Assembly: GCA_041656295.1 (NCBI GenBank)
Contig: JBBADV010000007.1
Location: 70,935-134,934, forward strand
Length of the DNA: 64,000 nt
Direction: 5' to 3'
Source of the DNA: Kiritimatiellales bacterium
GTDB taxonomy: Bacteria > Verrucomicrobiota > Kiritimatiellia > Kiritimatiellales > Tichowtungiaceae
Both the position numbers and the translations under genes were made by a program. Numbering within the stretch: the stretch's first letter is position 1; every line of letters begins with the position of its first letter. Shown one piece after another: positions 16,580 to 25,109 of this stretch. Under the pieces are notes generated by a model. That model saw only the letters and a list, made by a program, of their open reading frames with translations, ran no database searches and was not told the origin of the DNA.

Positions 16580-17455
16580 TTAAAATTTATTAAAAAACCG
16601 GCGGTAGAGACCGAACAGAATTCCCACCGCCGCAACCATCAATATTGCAACCGGTTCAGGAACTACAGTATAGCCCATATCTGCGAACGATGCGATTGTC
16701 GTCATACTGGTAAACATCGGATCATTTGCCCAGCCGGTCATCAGTTCATACCGCATGTCTTCGCCGTAAATGCTGACAATTCCGGTATCTGCCGCACCGT
16801 ATTCAACTTCGAGCCAGTGGCTGCCGGCGGTCCCTTTGCCGCCGTTCGTTTCCACCGGGATATACGCAGCACCGGGCTGGTTAAATTCTATGCGGTAAGT
16901 ATTCAGTGCATTTGCGCCAATATAATTTCCGTTTGCATCCAGCACATCATTATAGGTAATTCCACCGTAAAAATAACTCCACAGAGTCCCGAAACCCAGT
17001 ATGTGTGCCATCTCGTGTAAAATTACCGGGTACAAGTTGAAATCAACATCATTGCTGGAATAATATGCCGTACTGAACATCATCACCCCTGTCCCGGAAA
17101 ACATCACCCCCAATGAATCGACCAGCACAACCTGTCTCGGACCGGCCTGTCCGAGAACGCCGGTACCCAGAGCTGCAAATCCCGCGGTAATATTCACGCC
17201 GGCGAGGCATCCGTTTGCATCCGTCACATAAAGACCGGAATCGATCATACTTTGACTGAGTTGAATATTCCATTGATAACCGGTAATGATGCTTTGCCAA
17301 TACGCCGCCGCATCATCAAGCATAGATTGATACCCTCCGAAACCCGATCCTTCCAAACCGTTAATATTAATACTGAACGCAGCGTACGCCGGTTCAGAAA
17401 AAATAATCCATATCAGACACAACACACGGGTTACATGCCTTAAAGTGCTCTTCAT
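16580..17455 (-). CDS. PEP-CTERM leishmanolysin-like (M8-type) metalloprotease
   Basis: 291 residues. A signal peptide ends near AYAA (residue 26). The zinc site is HEMAHILGFGTLW, with His147, Glu148 and His151. The third ligand is probably His213 in GSHWLE, and the Met-turn is ELMTG (Met239). The HExxH, distant SHW and ELMTG order is characteristic of leishmanolysin-type peptidases, here in a small bacterial form. A PEP-CTERM tail follows (VVPEPVAI at about 264-271, hydrophobic helix, then LYRRFFNKF), so it is expected to be sorted by exosortase to the cell surface. It is alone on its strand between an IS remnant and yebC. Its substrate is unknown. Confidence 0.85.
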   Translation of the reverse strand: MKSTLRHVTRVLCLIWIIFSEPAYAAFSININGLEGSGFGGYQSMLDDAAAYWQSIITGYQWNIQLSQSMIDSGLYVTDANGCLAGVNITAGFAALGTGVLGQAGPRQVVLVDSLGVMFSGTGVMMFSTAYYSSNDVDFNLYPVILHEMAHILGFGTLWSYFYGGITYNDVLDANGNYIGANALNTYRIEFNQPGAAYIPVETNGGKGTAGSHWLEVEYGAADTGIVSIYGEDMRYELMTGWANDPMFTSMTTIASFADMGYTVVPEPVAILMVAAVGILFGLYRRFFNKF

Positions 17456-17665
17456 TCTCCCTCCCGATTTTTAAATCCAAAAAATTGCTATTAAAAAATA
17501 CTAATTATAAACAGATTTTGTTCAGCACAAAAACACAAAACGGTATAAGAAAAAATTTTAGACGGAATCGGTGTGATTTTTCTTTCAAGGAGGGCACATC
17601 CTGGTAAGTCTTGGTGATTCCGGTTAAAGCAAACAGATTTTTCAAGAGCGGTGGTAAATAGACCT

Positions 17666-17695
17666 TTGACTATTTTGCCGGGTTTGAGCTAATAA
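17666..17695 (+). promoter_or_regulatory. Probable promoter of yebC-ctp-birA
   Basis: TTGACT (17666-17671) and TAATAA (17690-17695) are separated by 18 nt, 46 nt before the yebC start. Good match to a housekeeping promoter. The rest of the spacer 17456-17741 is A/T-rich with nothing else recognised. Confidence 0.5.
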
Positions 17696-17741
17696 TACTG
17701 CTCCGCGATTATGACGGGAAACTTTTAAAACAGGAGATGCT

Positions 17742-18488
17742 ATGGCAGGGCATAGTAAGTGGGCAAATATTAAACACAAGAAAGGCAGGGCGGATGCTGT
17801 ACGCGGCAAGATGTTCAGCAAGATTGCGAAGGAAATGACAATATCCGCGCGCCTCGGCGGCGGCGATCCAGGTGCGAATCCGACATTGCGGATGCTGATT
17901 GGAAAAGCCAAAGCGGTGAATATGCCGAATGATAATATTGACCGTGCGATTAAAAAAGGCACCGGCGAACTGGCCGGTGGGCAGCTTGAAGAATTGATGT
18001 ATGAAGCCTACGCTCCGGGTGGCGTTGGGATTATTGTGGAAGCGCTGACGGATAATAAAAACCGCGCGGCTTCTGAAATCAGAAATGTATTTACGAAAAA
18101 CGGCGCGAATATGGCGCAGCAGGGTGCCGTAAGCCGCAGTTTCCAGCGCAAGGGGCAGATTCTTATTCATGCCGCCGGTCAAGATGAAGACCGGTTGATG
18201 GAACTGGTGCTGGAAGCGGGTGCAGAGGATATGACACACGCCGGCGATCAATTTGAAGTGATTACTTTGTTCGCCGATTACGCCGCGGTGGCCAATGCGC
18301 TGGCCGACGCCGGCATTGCAACGGAGTTATCTGAAATTACGATGATTCCGGTACTGCCGCTGAATGTGACAGACAAAGAACAGGCACAAAAGCTGATGAA
18401 ATTGATCGATGCGCTTGAAGAACTGGATGATGTTCAAAACGTTTACGGCGGCTTTGAAGTCGACGATTCCATTGTGGACGAATTATAA
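17742..18488 (+). CDS. yebC: YebC/PmpR-family protein
   Basis: 248 residues, full length for the family. The conserved opening MAGHSKWANIKHKKG and the segments KIAKEMTISAR, NPTLRMLIGKAKAVNMPNDN and YGGFEVDD near the end are all present. Members are cytoplasmic; they were described as transcription regulators, and some act on the ribosome to help translate difficult proline stretches. An AGGAG site precedes the ATG. It is the first gene of a plus-strand trio with the S41 protease (28 nt gap) and biotin ligase. Very secure family call. Confidence 0.96.
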   Translation: MAGHSKWANIKHKKGRADAVRGKMFSKIAKEMTISARLGGGDPGANPTLRMLIGKAKAVNMPNDNIDRAIKKGTGELAGGQLEELMYEAYAPGGVGIIVEALTDNKNRAASEIRNVFTKNGANMAQQGAVSRSFQRKGQILIHAAGQDEDRLMELVLEAGAEDMTHAGDQFEVITLFADYAAVANALADAGIATELSEITMIPVLPLNVTDKEQAQKLMKLIDALEELDDVQNVYGGFEVDDSIVDEL

Positions 18489-18516
18489 AAACTTTTATCG
18501 CCGGAGATTCGTTATC

Positions 18517-19740
18517 ATGCAACGATGGATTTTTATTCTGATCGCGTGTGCCGGGGTTGCTATCGCGGCGCCGGACAAGGGGTCGTACACGAATGCTTAT
18601 GACGCGATCACTCTGTTTACTAAAGTGCTGGAACAGGTGCATCGCGGCTATGTGGAGCCGGAAGAGGCGGGATATGATCAACTGATCCGCCACGCGCTCG
18701 CCGGAATGCTGCAGAACCTTGATCCATACAGCCAGTTTCTCGACGAAGAAAGTTACCGTGATTTGAAAAATGATACATCCGGGCATTTCGGCGGCGTCGG
18801 GCTGGTGATTGGTAAAAAAGAGGGCATGCTCACGGTAGTTTCGCCGATGGAAGACACGCCGGCATTTCGCGCCGGTATTCTGTCCGGCGATGTGATTGTT
18901 GAAATCGACGGCACGGAGACACACCGCTTGAGCCTTGCAGATGCGGTAAAAAAAATGCGCGGCGAACCGGGAACGGATGTGGCGCTGAAAATTTCACGGT
19001 CGTTCGGGCGCGATATTAAAGAATACATTATCACGCGCGAAGATATCAAAGTGGAGAGCGTCAAGGATGCAAAAATGATTGATAACAACATTGCTTACAT
19101 TCGCATTACACAATTTAACGAACCGTCGGCAGGGAAACTGAAAGAAGCGCTCAAGGCACTGCAGCAAGAGGGGATGCGTGCGCTGGTTCTGGACTTGCGC
19201 GGAAATCCCGGCGGATTGCTTTCGTCTGCTGCCGGCGTGACTGAACTGTTTCTGCCGCGCGGTGAGCTGATCGTTTTTACGCGCGGTGCGGAAAATGATA
19301 AACCGCCGCAGCGTTATCTTTCTGCCGGCAGTACACATTATACAGAGATACCGCTGGCGATTCTTGTGAACGGCGGCAGCGCAAGTGCTTCGGAAATTGT
19401 TGCCGGCGCACTGCAGGATCATCAGCGCGCGATTCTGGTCGGGGAAAGAACATTTGGCAAAGGATCGGTGCAAACTATTTTGCCGCTCGACGACGGTGCA
19501 GCGGTAAAGCTGACGACAGCCAAATATTATACGCCGAGTGAGCGTGTGATTCACGAAAACGGAATTGAGCCGGACATCACCGTCGAAATGAACCCCGAAG
19601 TTCTCTACAACATCCGGCTCCGGCAGATGCAGCTGGAGAGTGATGTTGAAGATGGAAAGGTTATTGCCGAACAAATCGACATCCAGCTCGAAAAAGCCGT
19701 TGGTGTTCTGCAGGGTGTTTTAATTTTTCAAAAGAAATAA
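18517..19740 (+). CDS. C-terminal processing protease (S41 family, PDZ)
   Basis: 407 residues from the ATG at 18517, chosen because it opens a signal peptide (MQRWIFILIACAGVAIA) and has CGGAGA upstream; the frame is open further upstream inside yebC. A PDZ domain covers about residues 85-165 (GGVGLVIGKKEGMLTVVSP, GDVIVEIDG). The catalytic Ser lies in GGSASASEIVAGAL and the Lys four turns later in GERTFGKGSVQT, giving the Ser-Lys dyad of the family. It would act in the periplasm, trimming C-termini of envelope proteins. The C-terminus has a short helical tail after the YYTPSERVIHENGIEPD core. Confidence 0.93.
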   Translation: MQRWIFILIACAGVAIAAPDKGSYTNAYDAITLFTKVLEQVHRGYVEPEEAGYDQLIRHALAGMLQNLDPYSQFLDEESYRDLKNDTSGHFGGVGLVIGKKEGMLTVVSPMEDTPAFRAGILSGDVIVEIDGTETHRLSLADAVKKMRGEPGTDVALKISRSFGRDIKEYIITREDIKVESVKDAKMIDNNIAYIRITQFNEPSAGKLKEALKALQQEGMRALVLDLRGNPGGLLSSAAGVTELFLPRGELIVFTRGAENDKPPQRYLSAGSTHYTEIPLAILVNGGSASASEIVAGALQDHQRAILVGERTFGKGSVQTILPLDDGAAVKLTTAKYYTPSERVIHENGIEPDITVEMNPEVLYNIRLRQMQLESDVEDGKVIAEQIDIQLEKAVGVLQGVLIFQKK

Positions 19741-19743
19741 TCA

Positions 19744-20505
19744 GTGACAAATTTTTTGCGGTCAGAGGTTGCGCATCGTTTACTGCACATGATGAAGTTT
19801 AAGATACAATGGTTTGATCGCCTGCCGTCAACAAACACGTTTTTAAAAGAATCTGTTGAAATTAACGGTGTGCCCGGCAACGGCACCATAATTGCCGCCC
19901 GCGAACAGACGCAGGGACGGGGACGACAGGCGCGGCAGTGGATTTCCGGCGCAAATGAAAATCTTACCTTTTCCGTTTTTATCAGCGACAGGATTGATCC
20001 GCAAAAGCTGCCGTCATCCACAATGGCCGCTGCCATCGCCATCCGGCGGTTGCTGGCCGAAGAAAAGATTCCGGCGATTCTAAAATGGCCGAATGACGTG
20101 CTGGTGAATGGAAAAAAAATCTGTGGAATTCTTTCGGAACGGATTTCCGCCGGACTCATTATTGGCATTGGCCTGAACGTCAACATGCGGGATCCTGCCG
20201 GCATCGACCAGCCCGCGACGTCCATTTTCCACGAAACCGGCGAACGGCAAAATCTTGAAGAACTTCTCGACCGTTTGCTTGCACATCTTGCGCCCCAGCT
20301 TACTTTATGGAAAGCGCAGGGCTTTGCCGGCCTTCGCGCTGAATGGGAAGCCGGCTGTCCTGCACTCGGCAGCACGGTCACCGTTCGTGATGGCGATAGC
20401 AAACGCACCGGAATTCTCGCCGGCTTTGGAAGTGCCGGTGAGCTTTTGTTGCGTGACAGTACCGGCGGAAACCTCACCGTGTGGGCCGGTGATCTGGATA
20501 TATAA
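19744..20505 (+). CDS. birA: Biotin-[acetyl-CoA carboxylase] ligase, no DNA-binding domain
   Basis: 253 residues from a GTG at 19744, 3 nt after the protease stop; an ATG at 19789 is an equally possible start because the family core begins at FDRLPSTNTF. Motifs: ST-N biotin/ATP loop, QGRGRQARQW, LKWPNDVLVNGKKICGIL, and GIGLNVNM. The C-terminal SH3-like domain is present. It joins biotin to the carrier protein of biotin-dependent carboxylases. The N-terminal helix-turn-helix of repressor-type BirA is missing, so it should not regulate biotin genes. No ribosome site is obvious at either start. Confidence 0.9.
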   Translation: MTNFLRSEVAHRLLHMMKFKIQWFDRLPSTNTFLKESVEINGVPGNGTIIAAREQTQGRGRQARQWISGANENLTFSVFISDRIDPQKLPSSTMAAAIAIRRLLAEEKIPAILKWPNDVLVNGKKICGILSERISAGLIIGIGLNVNMRDPAGIDQPATSIFHETGERQNLEELLDRLLAHLAPQLTLWKAQGFAGLRAEWEAGCPALGSTVTVRDGDSKRTGILAGFGSAGELLLRDSTGGNLTVWAGDLDI

Positions 20506-20911
20506 AACAATCCGTCGGCGAAGACCGGCGACAGGCGGGATGGGATGAAGGGAAGAAATTTTCTGGCAGTAAGGACCGGGGCGGAGCGTTAAAGATTGCG
20601 GGGCTGCATCTGGCGCTGCCGCCGTGAATTTAAATCGTTTTCACTTGCTTTTACAATCTACCCCCCTGTCATTTCTTATAATTTTTTTTTGACGAAACAG
20701 TTGACAGCGGAATGAATTAATATAAAGTCGCTCCCCTTTGTGTGATAAACCAAGACTGTTTTTGGTGTTTGCGCAGAGGTATTGCAGGATAAAAAAAGAG
20801 AGTAGAAAAAGTACTGTTTCTTAGGTGTTTATACGAAGTAAGTAATAAGAGGCAGGACTTTTTATACTTTTTTGTATTCTGGAATGGAGCGCGAGCACGG
20901 GGGGATGAACT
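20506..20911. other. 406-nt spacer before tRNA-Thr and tuf
   Basis: No gene seen. It should carry the terminator of the yebC trio and the promoter of the tRNA-Thr/tuf transcript. A GTCGG/CCGGC-type dyad is at about 20513-20532, and the run 20685-20692 is T-rich. The best promoter candidate is listed separately. Confidence 0.5.
20701..20728 (+). promoter_or_regulatory. Candidate promoter for tRNA-Thr/tuf
   Basis: A perfect TTGACA at 20701-20706 is followed by TATAAA at 20721-20726 (14-nt gap) or TAAAGT at 20723-20728 (16-nt gap). It lies about 185 nt before the tRNA. The -10 choice is uncertain. Confidence 0.4.
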
Positions 20912-20987
20912 GCCCACGTAGCTCAGATGGTAGAGCACATCCTTGGTAAGGATGAGGTCAGCGGTTCGATTCCGCTCGTGGGCTCCA
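20912..20987 (+). tRNA. tRNA-Thr (GGT), CCA encoded
   Basis: 76 nt. The acceptor arms GCCCACG and CGTGGGC pair fully, the D arm is AGCTC...GAGC, and the anticodon stem CATCC/GGATG encloses TTGGTAA, giving anticodon GGT. The T arm has GGTTCGATTCC and CCA is encoded. It stands 56 nt before tuf, the same order as thrT-tufB in Enterobacteria. Confidence 0.96.
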
Positions 20988-21043
20988 CAAAAAGTTGAGT
21001 TTGTATATAGGAAAAGAAGAAAGAGATATCAGGAGGAATAGTC

Positions 21044-22246
21044 ATGGCTAAGGATAAATTCGAACGGACAAAGCCGCACGTAAACGTTGGTACAATCGGC
21101 CACGTTGACCACGGTAAAACAACGCTGACGGCTGCGATTACCTGCGTTCAGGGCGCGAAAGGCCTGGCACAGTATATCGCGTATGATGAAGTAGCGAAGG
21201 CTTCTGAATCTCAGGGCCGCCGCGATCCCACCAAAATTCTGACGATTGCTACATCGCACGTTGAGTACGAATCTGATAAACGGCATTATGCTCACGTTGA
21301 CTGTCCCGGTCACGCAGACTACGTTAAAAACATGATTACCGGCGCTGCTCAGATGGACGGTGCGATTCTGGTGGTTTCCGCCGCTGACGGTCCGATGCCG
21401 CAGACCCGTGAGCACATTCTGCTTGCCCGTCAGGTTGGTGTGCCGGCAATCGTAGTGTTTATGAATAAATGTGACCTCGTGGACGATGCTGAACTGCTCG
21501 ATCTCGTTGAGCTCGAAATCCGCGAACTGCTTTCTAAGTATGATTTTCCGGGTGATGATTCTCCGGTTATCCGCGGTTCTGCTCTTGGCGCGATCAATGA
21601 TCCGTCCGGTACGGGTGCTGTTTGCATCCAGGAACTGCTCGATGCCCTTGATAACTACATCCAGGAACCGGTCCGTGTAACTGATCAGGCATTCCTGCTG
21701 CCGATCGAAGACGTGTTCTCCATTGAAGGCCGCGGTACGGTGGTTACCGGACGTGTTGAGCGCGGTGTGATTCACACGGGTGATGAAGTTGAAATCGTCG
21801 GCCTGAAACCGACGGCTAAGACGACCTGTACCGGTGTTGAAATGTTCCGCAAGATCCTGGATGAAGGACAGGCCGGTGACAACGTAGGCTGCCTGCTGCG
21901 CGGTACGAAGAAAGAAGAGGTCGAGCGCGGTCAGGTTCTCGCCAAGCCGGGTTCAATTACACCGCACACGCAGTTCAAAGCTGAAGTGTACATTTTGAAT
22001 AAAGAAGAGGGCGGACGTCATACTCCGTTCTTCAAAGGATACCGTCCGCAGTTCTATTTCCGTACGACGGATGTGACCGGTGACATTACTCTGCCGGAAG
22101 GCGTTGAGATGGTGATGCCGGGTGATAACGTAACAATGGATGTTACGCTGATCACGCCGATCGCGATGGAGCAGCACATGCGCTTCGCGATCCGTGAAGG
22201 CGGACGTACGGTTGGTGCGGGACGCGTAACCGAAGTTGTGAAATAA
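21044..22246 (+). CDS. tuf: Elongation factor Tu
   Basis: 400 residues, full length. G1 GHVDHGKTTLTAAIT, switch I region with the conserved Thr, G3 DCPGHADYVKNMITG, G4 NKCD, followed by domains 2 and 3 ending GRTVGAGRVTEVVK. It brings aminoacyl-tRNA to the ribosome A site with GTP hydrolysis. A very strong AGGAGGAA ribosome site precedes the ATG, in keeping with high expression. Codon use is biased toward C- or G-ending codons as in the rest of the translation block. It is the first protein gene of the large plus-strand block. Confidence 0.99.
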   Translation: MAKDKFERTKPHVNVGTIGHVDHGKTTLTAAITCVQGAKGLAQYIAYDEVAKASESQGRRDPTKILTIATSHVEYESDKRHYAHVDCPGHADYVKNMITGAAQMDGAILVVSAADGPMPQTREHILLARQVGVPAIVVFMNKCDLVDDAELLDLVELEIRELLSKYDFPGDDSPVIRGSALGAINDPSGTGAVCIQELLDALDNYIQEPVRVTDQAFLLPIEDVFSIEGRGTVVTGRVERGVIHTGDEVEIVGLKPTAKTTCTGVEMFRKILDEGQAGDNVGCLLRGTKKEEVERGQVLAKPGSITPHTQFKAEVYILNKEEGGRHTPFFKGYRPQFYFRTTDVTGDITLPEGVEMVMPGDNVTMDVTLITPIAMEQHMRFAIREGGRTVGAGRVTEVVK

Positions 22247-22320
22247 GCAAGGTGAATTCTGCGGGGAGTATGTCTGGAAACAGGCGTGCTTTCTGCGGAT
22301 AACGTCAAGAGGGCAAGAAG

Positions 22321-22470
22321 ATGCGCGATATCATTACATTGGCATGCACGGAATGTAAGCGCCGTAATTATACTACGACAAAAAATAAAAAACTTACGCC
22401 GGGCCGCCTTGAGAAGAAAAAATTCTGCCCGCACGAACGCATTCACACAATTCACAGGGAAACCAAATAA
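22321..22470 (+). CDS. rpmG: Ribosomal protein bL33
   Basis: 49 residues, between tuf and tRNA-Trp, its usual slot. It opens MRDIITLACTECKRRNYTT and ends HTIHRETK. The first zinc pair Cys9/Cys12 is intact. The second pair is broken: Cys36 is present, but where C+ forms have the fourth cysteine there is Glu39 (FCPHERIH). His38 or another residue might stand in, or zinc binding is lost. A ribosome site AAGAGGG lies about 8 nt upstream. Large-subunit protein near the E site. Confidence 0.95.
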   Translation: MRDIITLACTECKRRNYTTTKNKKLTPGRLEKKKFCPHERIHTIHRETK

Positions 22471-22491
22471 AAAAGAGTTGAAGATCGATGC

Positions 22492-22567
22492 AGGCCAGTA
22501 GCTCAATTGGCAGAGCACCGGTCTCCAAAACCGGGGGTTAGGGGTTCGACTCCCTTCTGGCCTGCCA
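22492..22567 (+). tRNA. tRNA-Trp (CCA), CCA end encoded
   Basis: 76 nt. Acceptor AGGCCAG pairs with CTGGCCT, the anticodon stem CCGGT/ACCGG encloses CTCCAAA with anticodon CCA, the T arm has GGTTCGACTCC, and CCA is encoded. A tRNA-Trp just before secE is a widespread bacterial arrangement. It lies 21 nt after rpmG and 20 nt before secE, so all are probably one transcript. Confidence 0.97.
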
Positions 22568-22587
22568 GTTTTTTCGGGATCAGAAAA

Positions 22588-22791
22588 ATGAATAAGATAG
22601 GTGGACTTTTTAATAAGCTGACAACCTTCCTGGATGAAGTGAAGGCTGAGTTGAAAAAATGCAGCTGGCCGTCACGGCAGGAGTTGGTCGGCTCAACCAT
22701 TGTCGTTGTGATCTCGGTTATCATTCTTGGTGTTTTTGTCGGACTGAGCGATACGGTTCTGATGGGTGTTCTGCGGTTAATACTGCGCTGA
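22588..22791 (+). CDS. secE: Preprotein translocase subunit SecE
   Basis: 67 residues, the short single-helix form. The amphipathic N-terminal helix FLDEVKAELKKCSWPSRQEL is the family signature, followed by one membrane helix (VVVISVIILGVFVGL). It clamps SecY in the inner membrane. The ATG at 22588 is 20 nt after tRNA-Trp; no strong ribosome site is visible. Its stop overlaps a possible nusG start (TGATG). Confidence 0.95.
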   Translation: MNKIGGLFNKLTTFLDEVKAELKKCSWPSRQELVGSTIVVVISVIILGVFVGLSDTVLMGVLRLILR

Positions 22792-22808
22792 TGGAGAGAC
22801 TGACGTAT

Positions 22809-23357
22809 ATGGAAAAACAATGGTACGTTTTACATACGCTCTCCGGGCAGGAATTTAAAGTGCAGAACAGCATTGTCAGCCGCGTGCGTCAGGAGGAGAT
22901 GAGCGATTATATCGGCGAAATTCTGGTTCCGACCGAAAAAGTTTCGGAAGTGAAGCAGGGTAAAAAAACAACCGTATCGCGTAAATTTTTTCCGGGCTAT
23001 GTGCTGGTGAATCTGGCACTGCACGATGATAATAAAAAACTGGTTGAAGATGTCTGGTATTTTATTCAGAACACGCCGGGCGTGATCGGATTTGTCGGCG
23101 GAGAAAAGCCGGTTCCGTTGCGCAAGGATGAAGTAGATAAGATTGTCAATCAGGTAGAAGAAAAGAAAGAAACGGTCACGCCGAAGATTCATTTTGAACC
23201 GGGGGAAACCATCAAAATTACGGATGGGCCGTTTATGAATTTTAACGGAGTAATTGAAGAAGTTGATCCGGCCCGCGGTAAATTGAAGGTGTCCGTCGCG
23301 ATTTTCGGGCGATCGGCACCGGTTGAACTTGAATACTGGCAGGCGGATAAAGCGTAA
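22809..23357 (+). CDS. nusG: Transcription termination/antitermination factor NusG
   Basis: 182 residues from the ATG at 22809, with GGAGAG about 10 nt upstream; an ATG at 22791 overlapping the secE stop would add six residues. NGN domain: QWYVLHTLSGQE, then KFFPGYVLVN and VIGFVGG. KOW domain: FEPGETIKITDGPFMNF. It binds RNA polymerase and links it to Rho or the ribosome. Normal length and no insertion between the domains. Confidence 0.97.
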   Translation: MEKQWYVLHTLSGQEFKVQNSIVSRVRQEEMSDYIGEILVPTEKVSEVKQGKKTTVSRKFFPGYVLVNLALHDDNKKLVEDVWYFIQNTPGVIGFVGGEKPVPLRKDEVDKIVNQVEEKKETVTPKIHFEPGETIKITDGPFMNFNGVIEEVDPARGKLKVSVAIFGRSAPVELEYWQADKA

Positions 23358-23374
23358 AGCCGACGGAGTTTTCT

Positions 23375-23797
23375 ATGGCAAAGAAAGAAATGGGTCAAAT
23401 CAAACTGCAGATTCCGGCCGGGCAGGCGAATCCAGCGCCGCCGGTGGGTCCTGCGCTGGGTCAGAAGGGCGTAAATATTATGGAGTTCTGCAAGGCGTTT
23501 AATGCCGCTACGCAGAAAGAGGCCGGTATGATTATTCCGGTCGTGATTACAGTCTATCAGGATCGCTCCTTCAGCTTTATCACCAAGAGCCCGCCGGCAT
23601 CCGCGCTGCTTAAAAAAGCCGCCGGCGTTGCCAAAGGCTCCGGCGTGCCGAACCGCGATAAAACCGGTAAAGTGACGCGCGCTCAGGTTGAAGAGATCGC
23701 AAAAACCAAACAGGCTGATTTGAATGCGAACGATATGGATGCCGCCCGCCGCATTATCGAAGGGTCGGCACGCAGTATGGGAATTGAGGTTGAGTAG
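23375..23797 (+). CDS. rplK: Ribosomal protein uL11
   Basis: 140 residues. Contains PPVGPALGQKGVNIMEFCKAFN and the RNA-binding C-terminal domain ending GSARSMGIEVE. It forms the GTPase-associated centre with 23S rRNA. Starts 17 nt after nusG and ends 2 nt before rplA. Confidence 0.98.
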   Translation: MAKKEMGQIKLQIPAGQANPAPPVGPALGQKGVNIMEFCKAFNAATQKEAGMIIPVVITVYQDRSFSFITKSPPASALLKKAAGVAKGSGVPNRDKTGKVTRAQVEEIAKTKQADLNANDMDAARRIIEGSARSMGIEVE

Positions 23798-23799
23798 TC

Positions 23800-24498
23800 A
23801 TGGCAAAGCACGGGAAAAAATATACCGCAGTCAAAGCGAAGGTTGACGCTGAGAAAACGTACGGTGTCGAAGAAGCAATTCAGTTTTTAAAAGACAATCC
23901 GACCGCCCAGTTTGATGAAACGATGGAAATCGCACTCCGTATGGGGGTGGATCCGACCAAATCAGATCAGGCGATCCGTTCGACAGTGGCGCTGCCGCAC
24001 GGAACCGGTAAAGATGTTCGTGTGATCGTATTCGCCAGCGGCGAAGCGGCGGAGGCGGCGCGTCGGGCCGGCGCAGTTGAGGCCGGATTTGAAGATCTGC
24101 TTGAAAAGGTCACCGGCGGCTGGATGGATTTTGATATTGTGATCTCTACGCCGGATGCGATGAAAGAAGTCCGCAAACTCGGCAAAGTGCTCGGTCCGCG
24201 CGGTTTGATGCCGAATCCGAAAACCGGTACAGTGACAGATGATACCGCCACTGCGGTTCAGCAGTTTAAAGCCGGCCGCGTTGAGTTCCGGATGGACCGC
24301 AACGGAAATATTATTGTTCCGTTCGGTAAGCGCTCATTTGAAACAGCGGCGCTGGCGGAAAATTTCCGTGCGGTATACGACGCGATTATCGCAGCCAAAC
24401 CGGCATCGGCAAAAGGGATTTATATTAAGCGGGTTACGGTTTCCAGCACCATGGGGCCGGGTTTGCATGTGGATGTAAAAGAGGCGGCTGCCGCTTAA
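23800..24498 (+). CDS. rplA: Ribosomal protein uL1
   Basis: 232 residues. Family segments FDETMEIALRMGVDPTKSDQ, GPRGLMPNPKTGTV and the final SSTMGPGLHVDV are present. L1 stalk protein; in many bacteria it also represses the L11 transcript. Only 2 nt separate it from rplK, so translation is coupled. No anomaly in length. Confidence 0.98.
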   Translation: MAKHGKKYTAVKAKVDAEKTYGVEEAIQFLKDNPTAQFDETMEIALRMGVDPTKSDQAIRSTVALPHGTGKDVRVIVFASGEAAEAARRAGAVEAGFEDLLEKVTGGWMDFDIVISTPDAMKEVRKLGKVLGPRGLMPNPKTGTVTDDTATAVQQFKAGRVEFRMDRNGNIIVPFGKRSFETAALAENFRAVYDAIIAAKPASAKGIYIKRVTVSSTMGPGLHVDVKEAAAA

Positions 24499-24518
24499 TT
24501 TAAGGACGAAGGGTCATC

Positions 24519-25052
24519 ATGAGCGAAAATAAAAATTTGAGACCTGAAAAACAGGCAATGTACAGGGAAGTGCAGGAGCAGGTTTCCGGCGCGCTTTATA
24601 TGCTGCTGGCAGATTACAGCGGCATGACCATGCCGGAAACGGATGCGTTTAAGAAGCAGCTGCGCAGTGCCGATGCCCGCGTTAAAGTTGTTAAAAACAC
24701 CATGCTGCGCCGCATCGGCGGAGAAATGGGCAATGAACTGAAAAGCTTGACCGGTCCGACGGCAGTGATTTTTGGGACCGGTGATGTGGTTGAAGTGGCG
24801 AAAATTCTGAGGAATTTTTCCAGCGGTAAAGAGACGCCGGCGGCGAAGGGCGGAATTCTGGAAGGCAATGTGCTTTCTGCGGATGACGTCAATGAATTGG
24901 CGAAACTGCCCGGCAAAAAAGAGCTTCAGGCGAAACTGGTTGCAACGCTGGCCGCTCCGATGACTCAGACGGTTGGTGTAATGAATCAAAAAATCTGCAG
25001 TCTGCTGTATGTGCTGAATGCGGTTTGCGAGAAGAGAGAACAGGCGGCCTGA
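24519..25052 (+). CDS. rplJ: Ribosomal protein uL10
   Basis: 177 residues. Typical start MSENKNLRPEKQAMYREVQE, core FKKQLRSADARVKVVKNTM and LTGPTAVIFG. The C-terminal helix binds bL12 dimers to form the stalk. The rplA-rplJ gap is only 20 nt, so no long autoregulatory leader is present here. Confidence 0.97.
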   Translation: MSENKNLRPEKQAMYREVQEQVSGALYMLLADYSGMTMPETDAFKKQLRSADARVKVVKNTMLRRIGGEMGNELKSLTGPTAVIFGTGDVVEVAKILRNFSSGKETPAAKGGILEGNVLSADDVNELAKLPGKKELQAKLVATLAAPMTQTVGVMNQKICSLLYVLNAVCEKREQAA

Positions 25053-25109
25053 GGAACGTCGCGATAAATTTAGTAGGGTGTCAACATTGTTGTTATGGAG
25101 GAATAGAAC

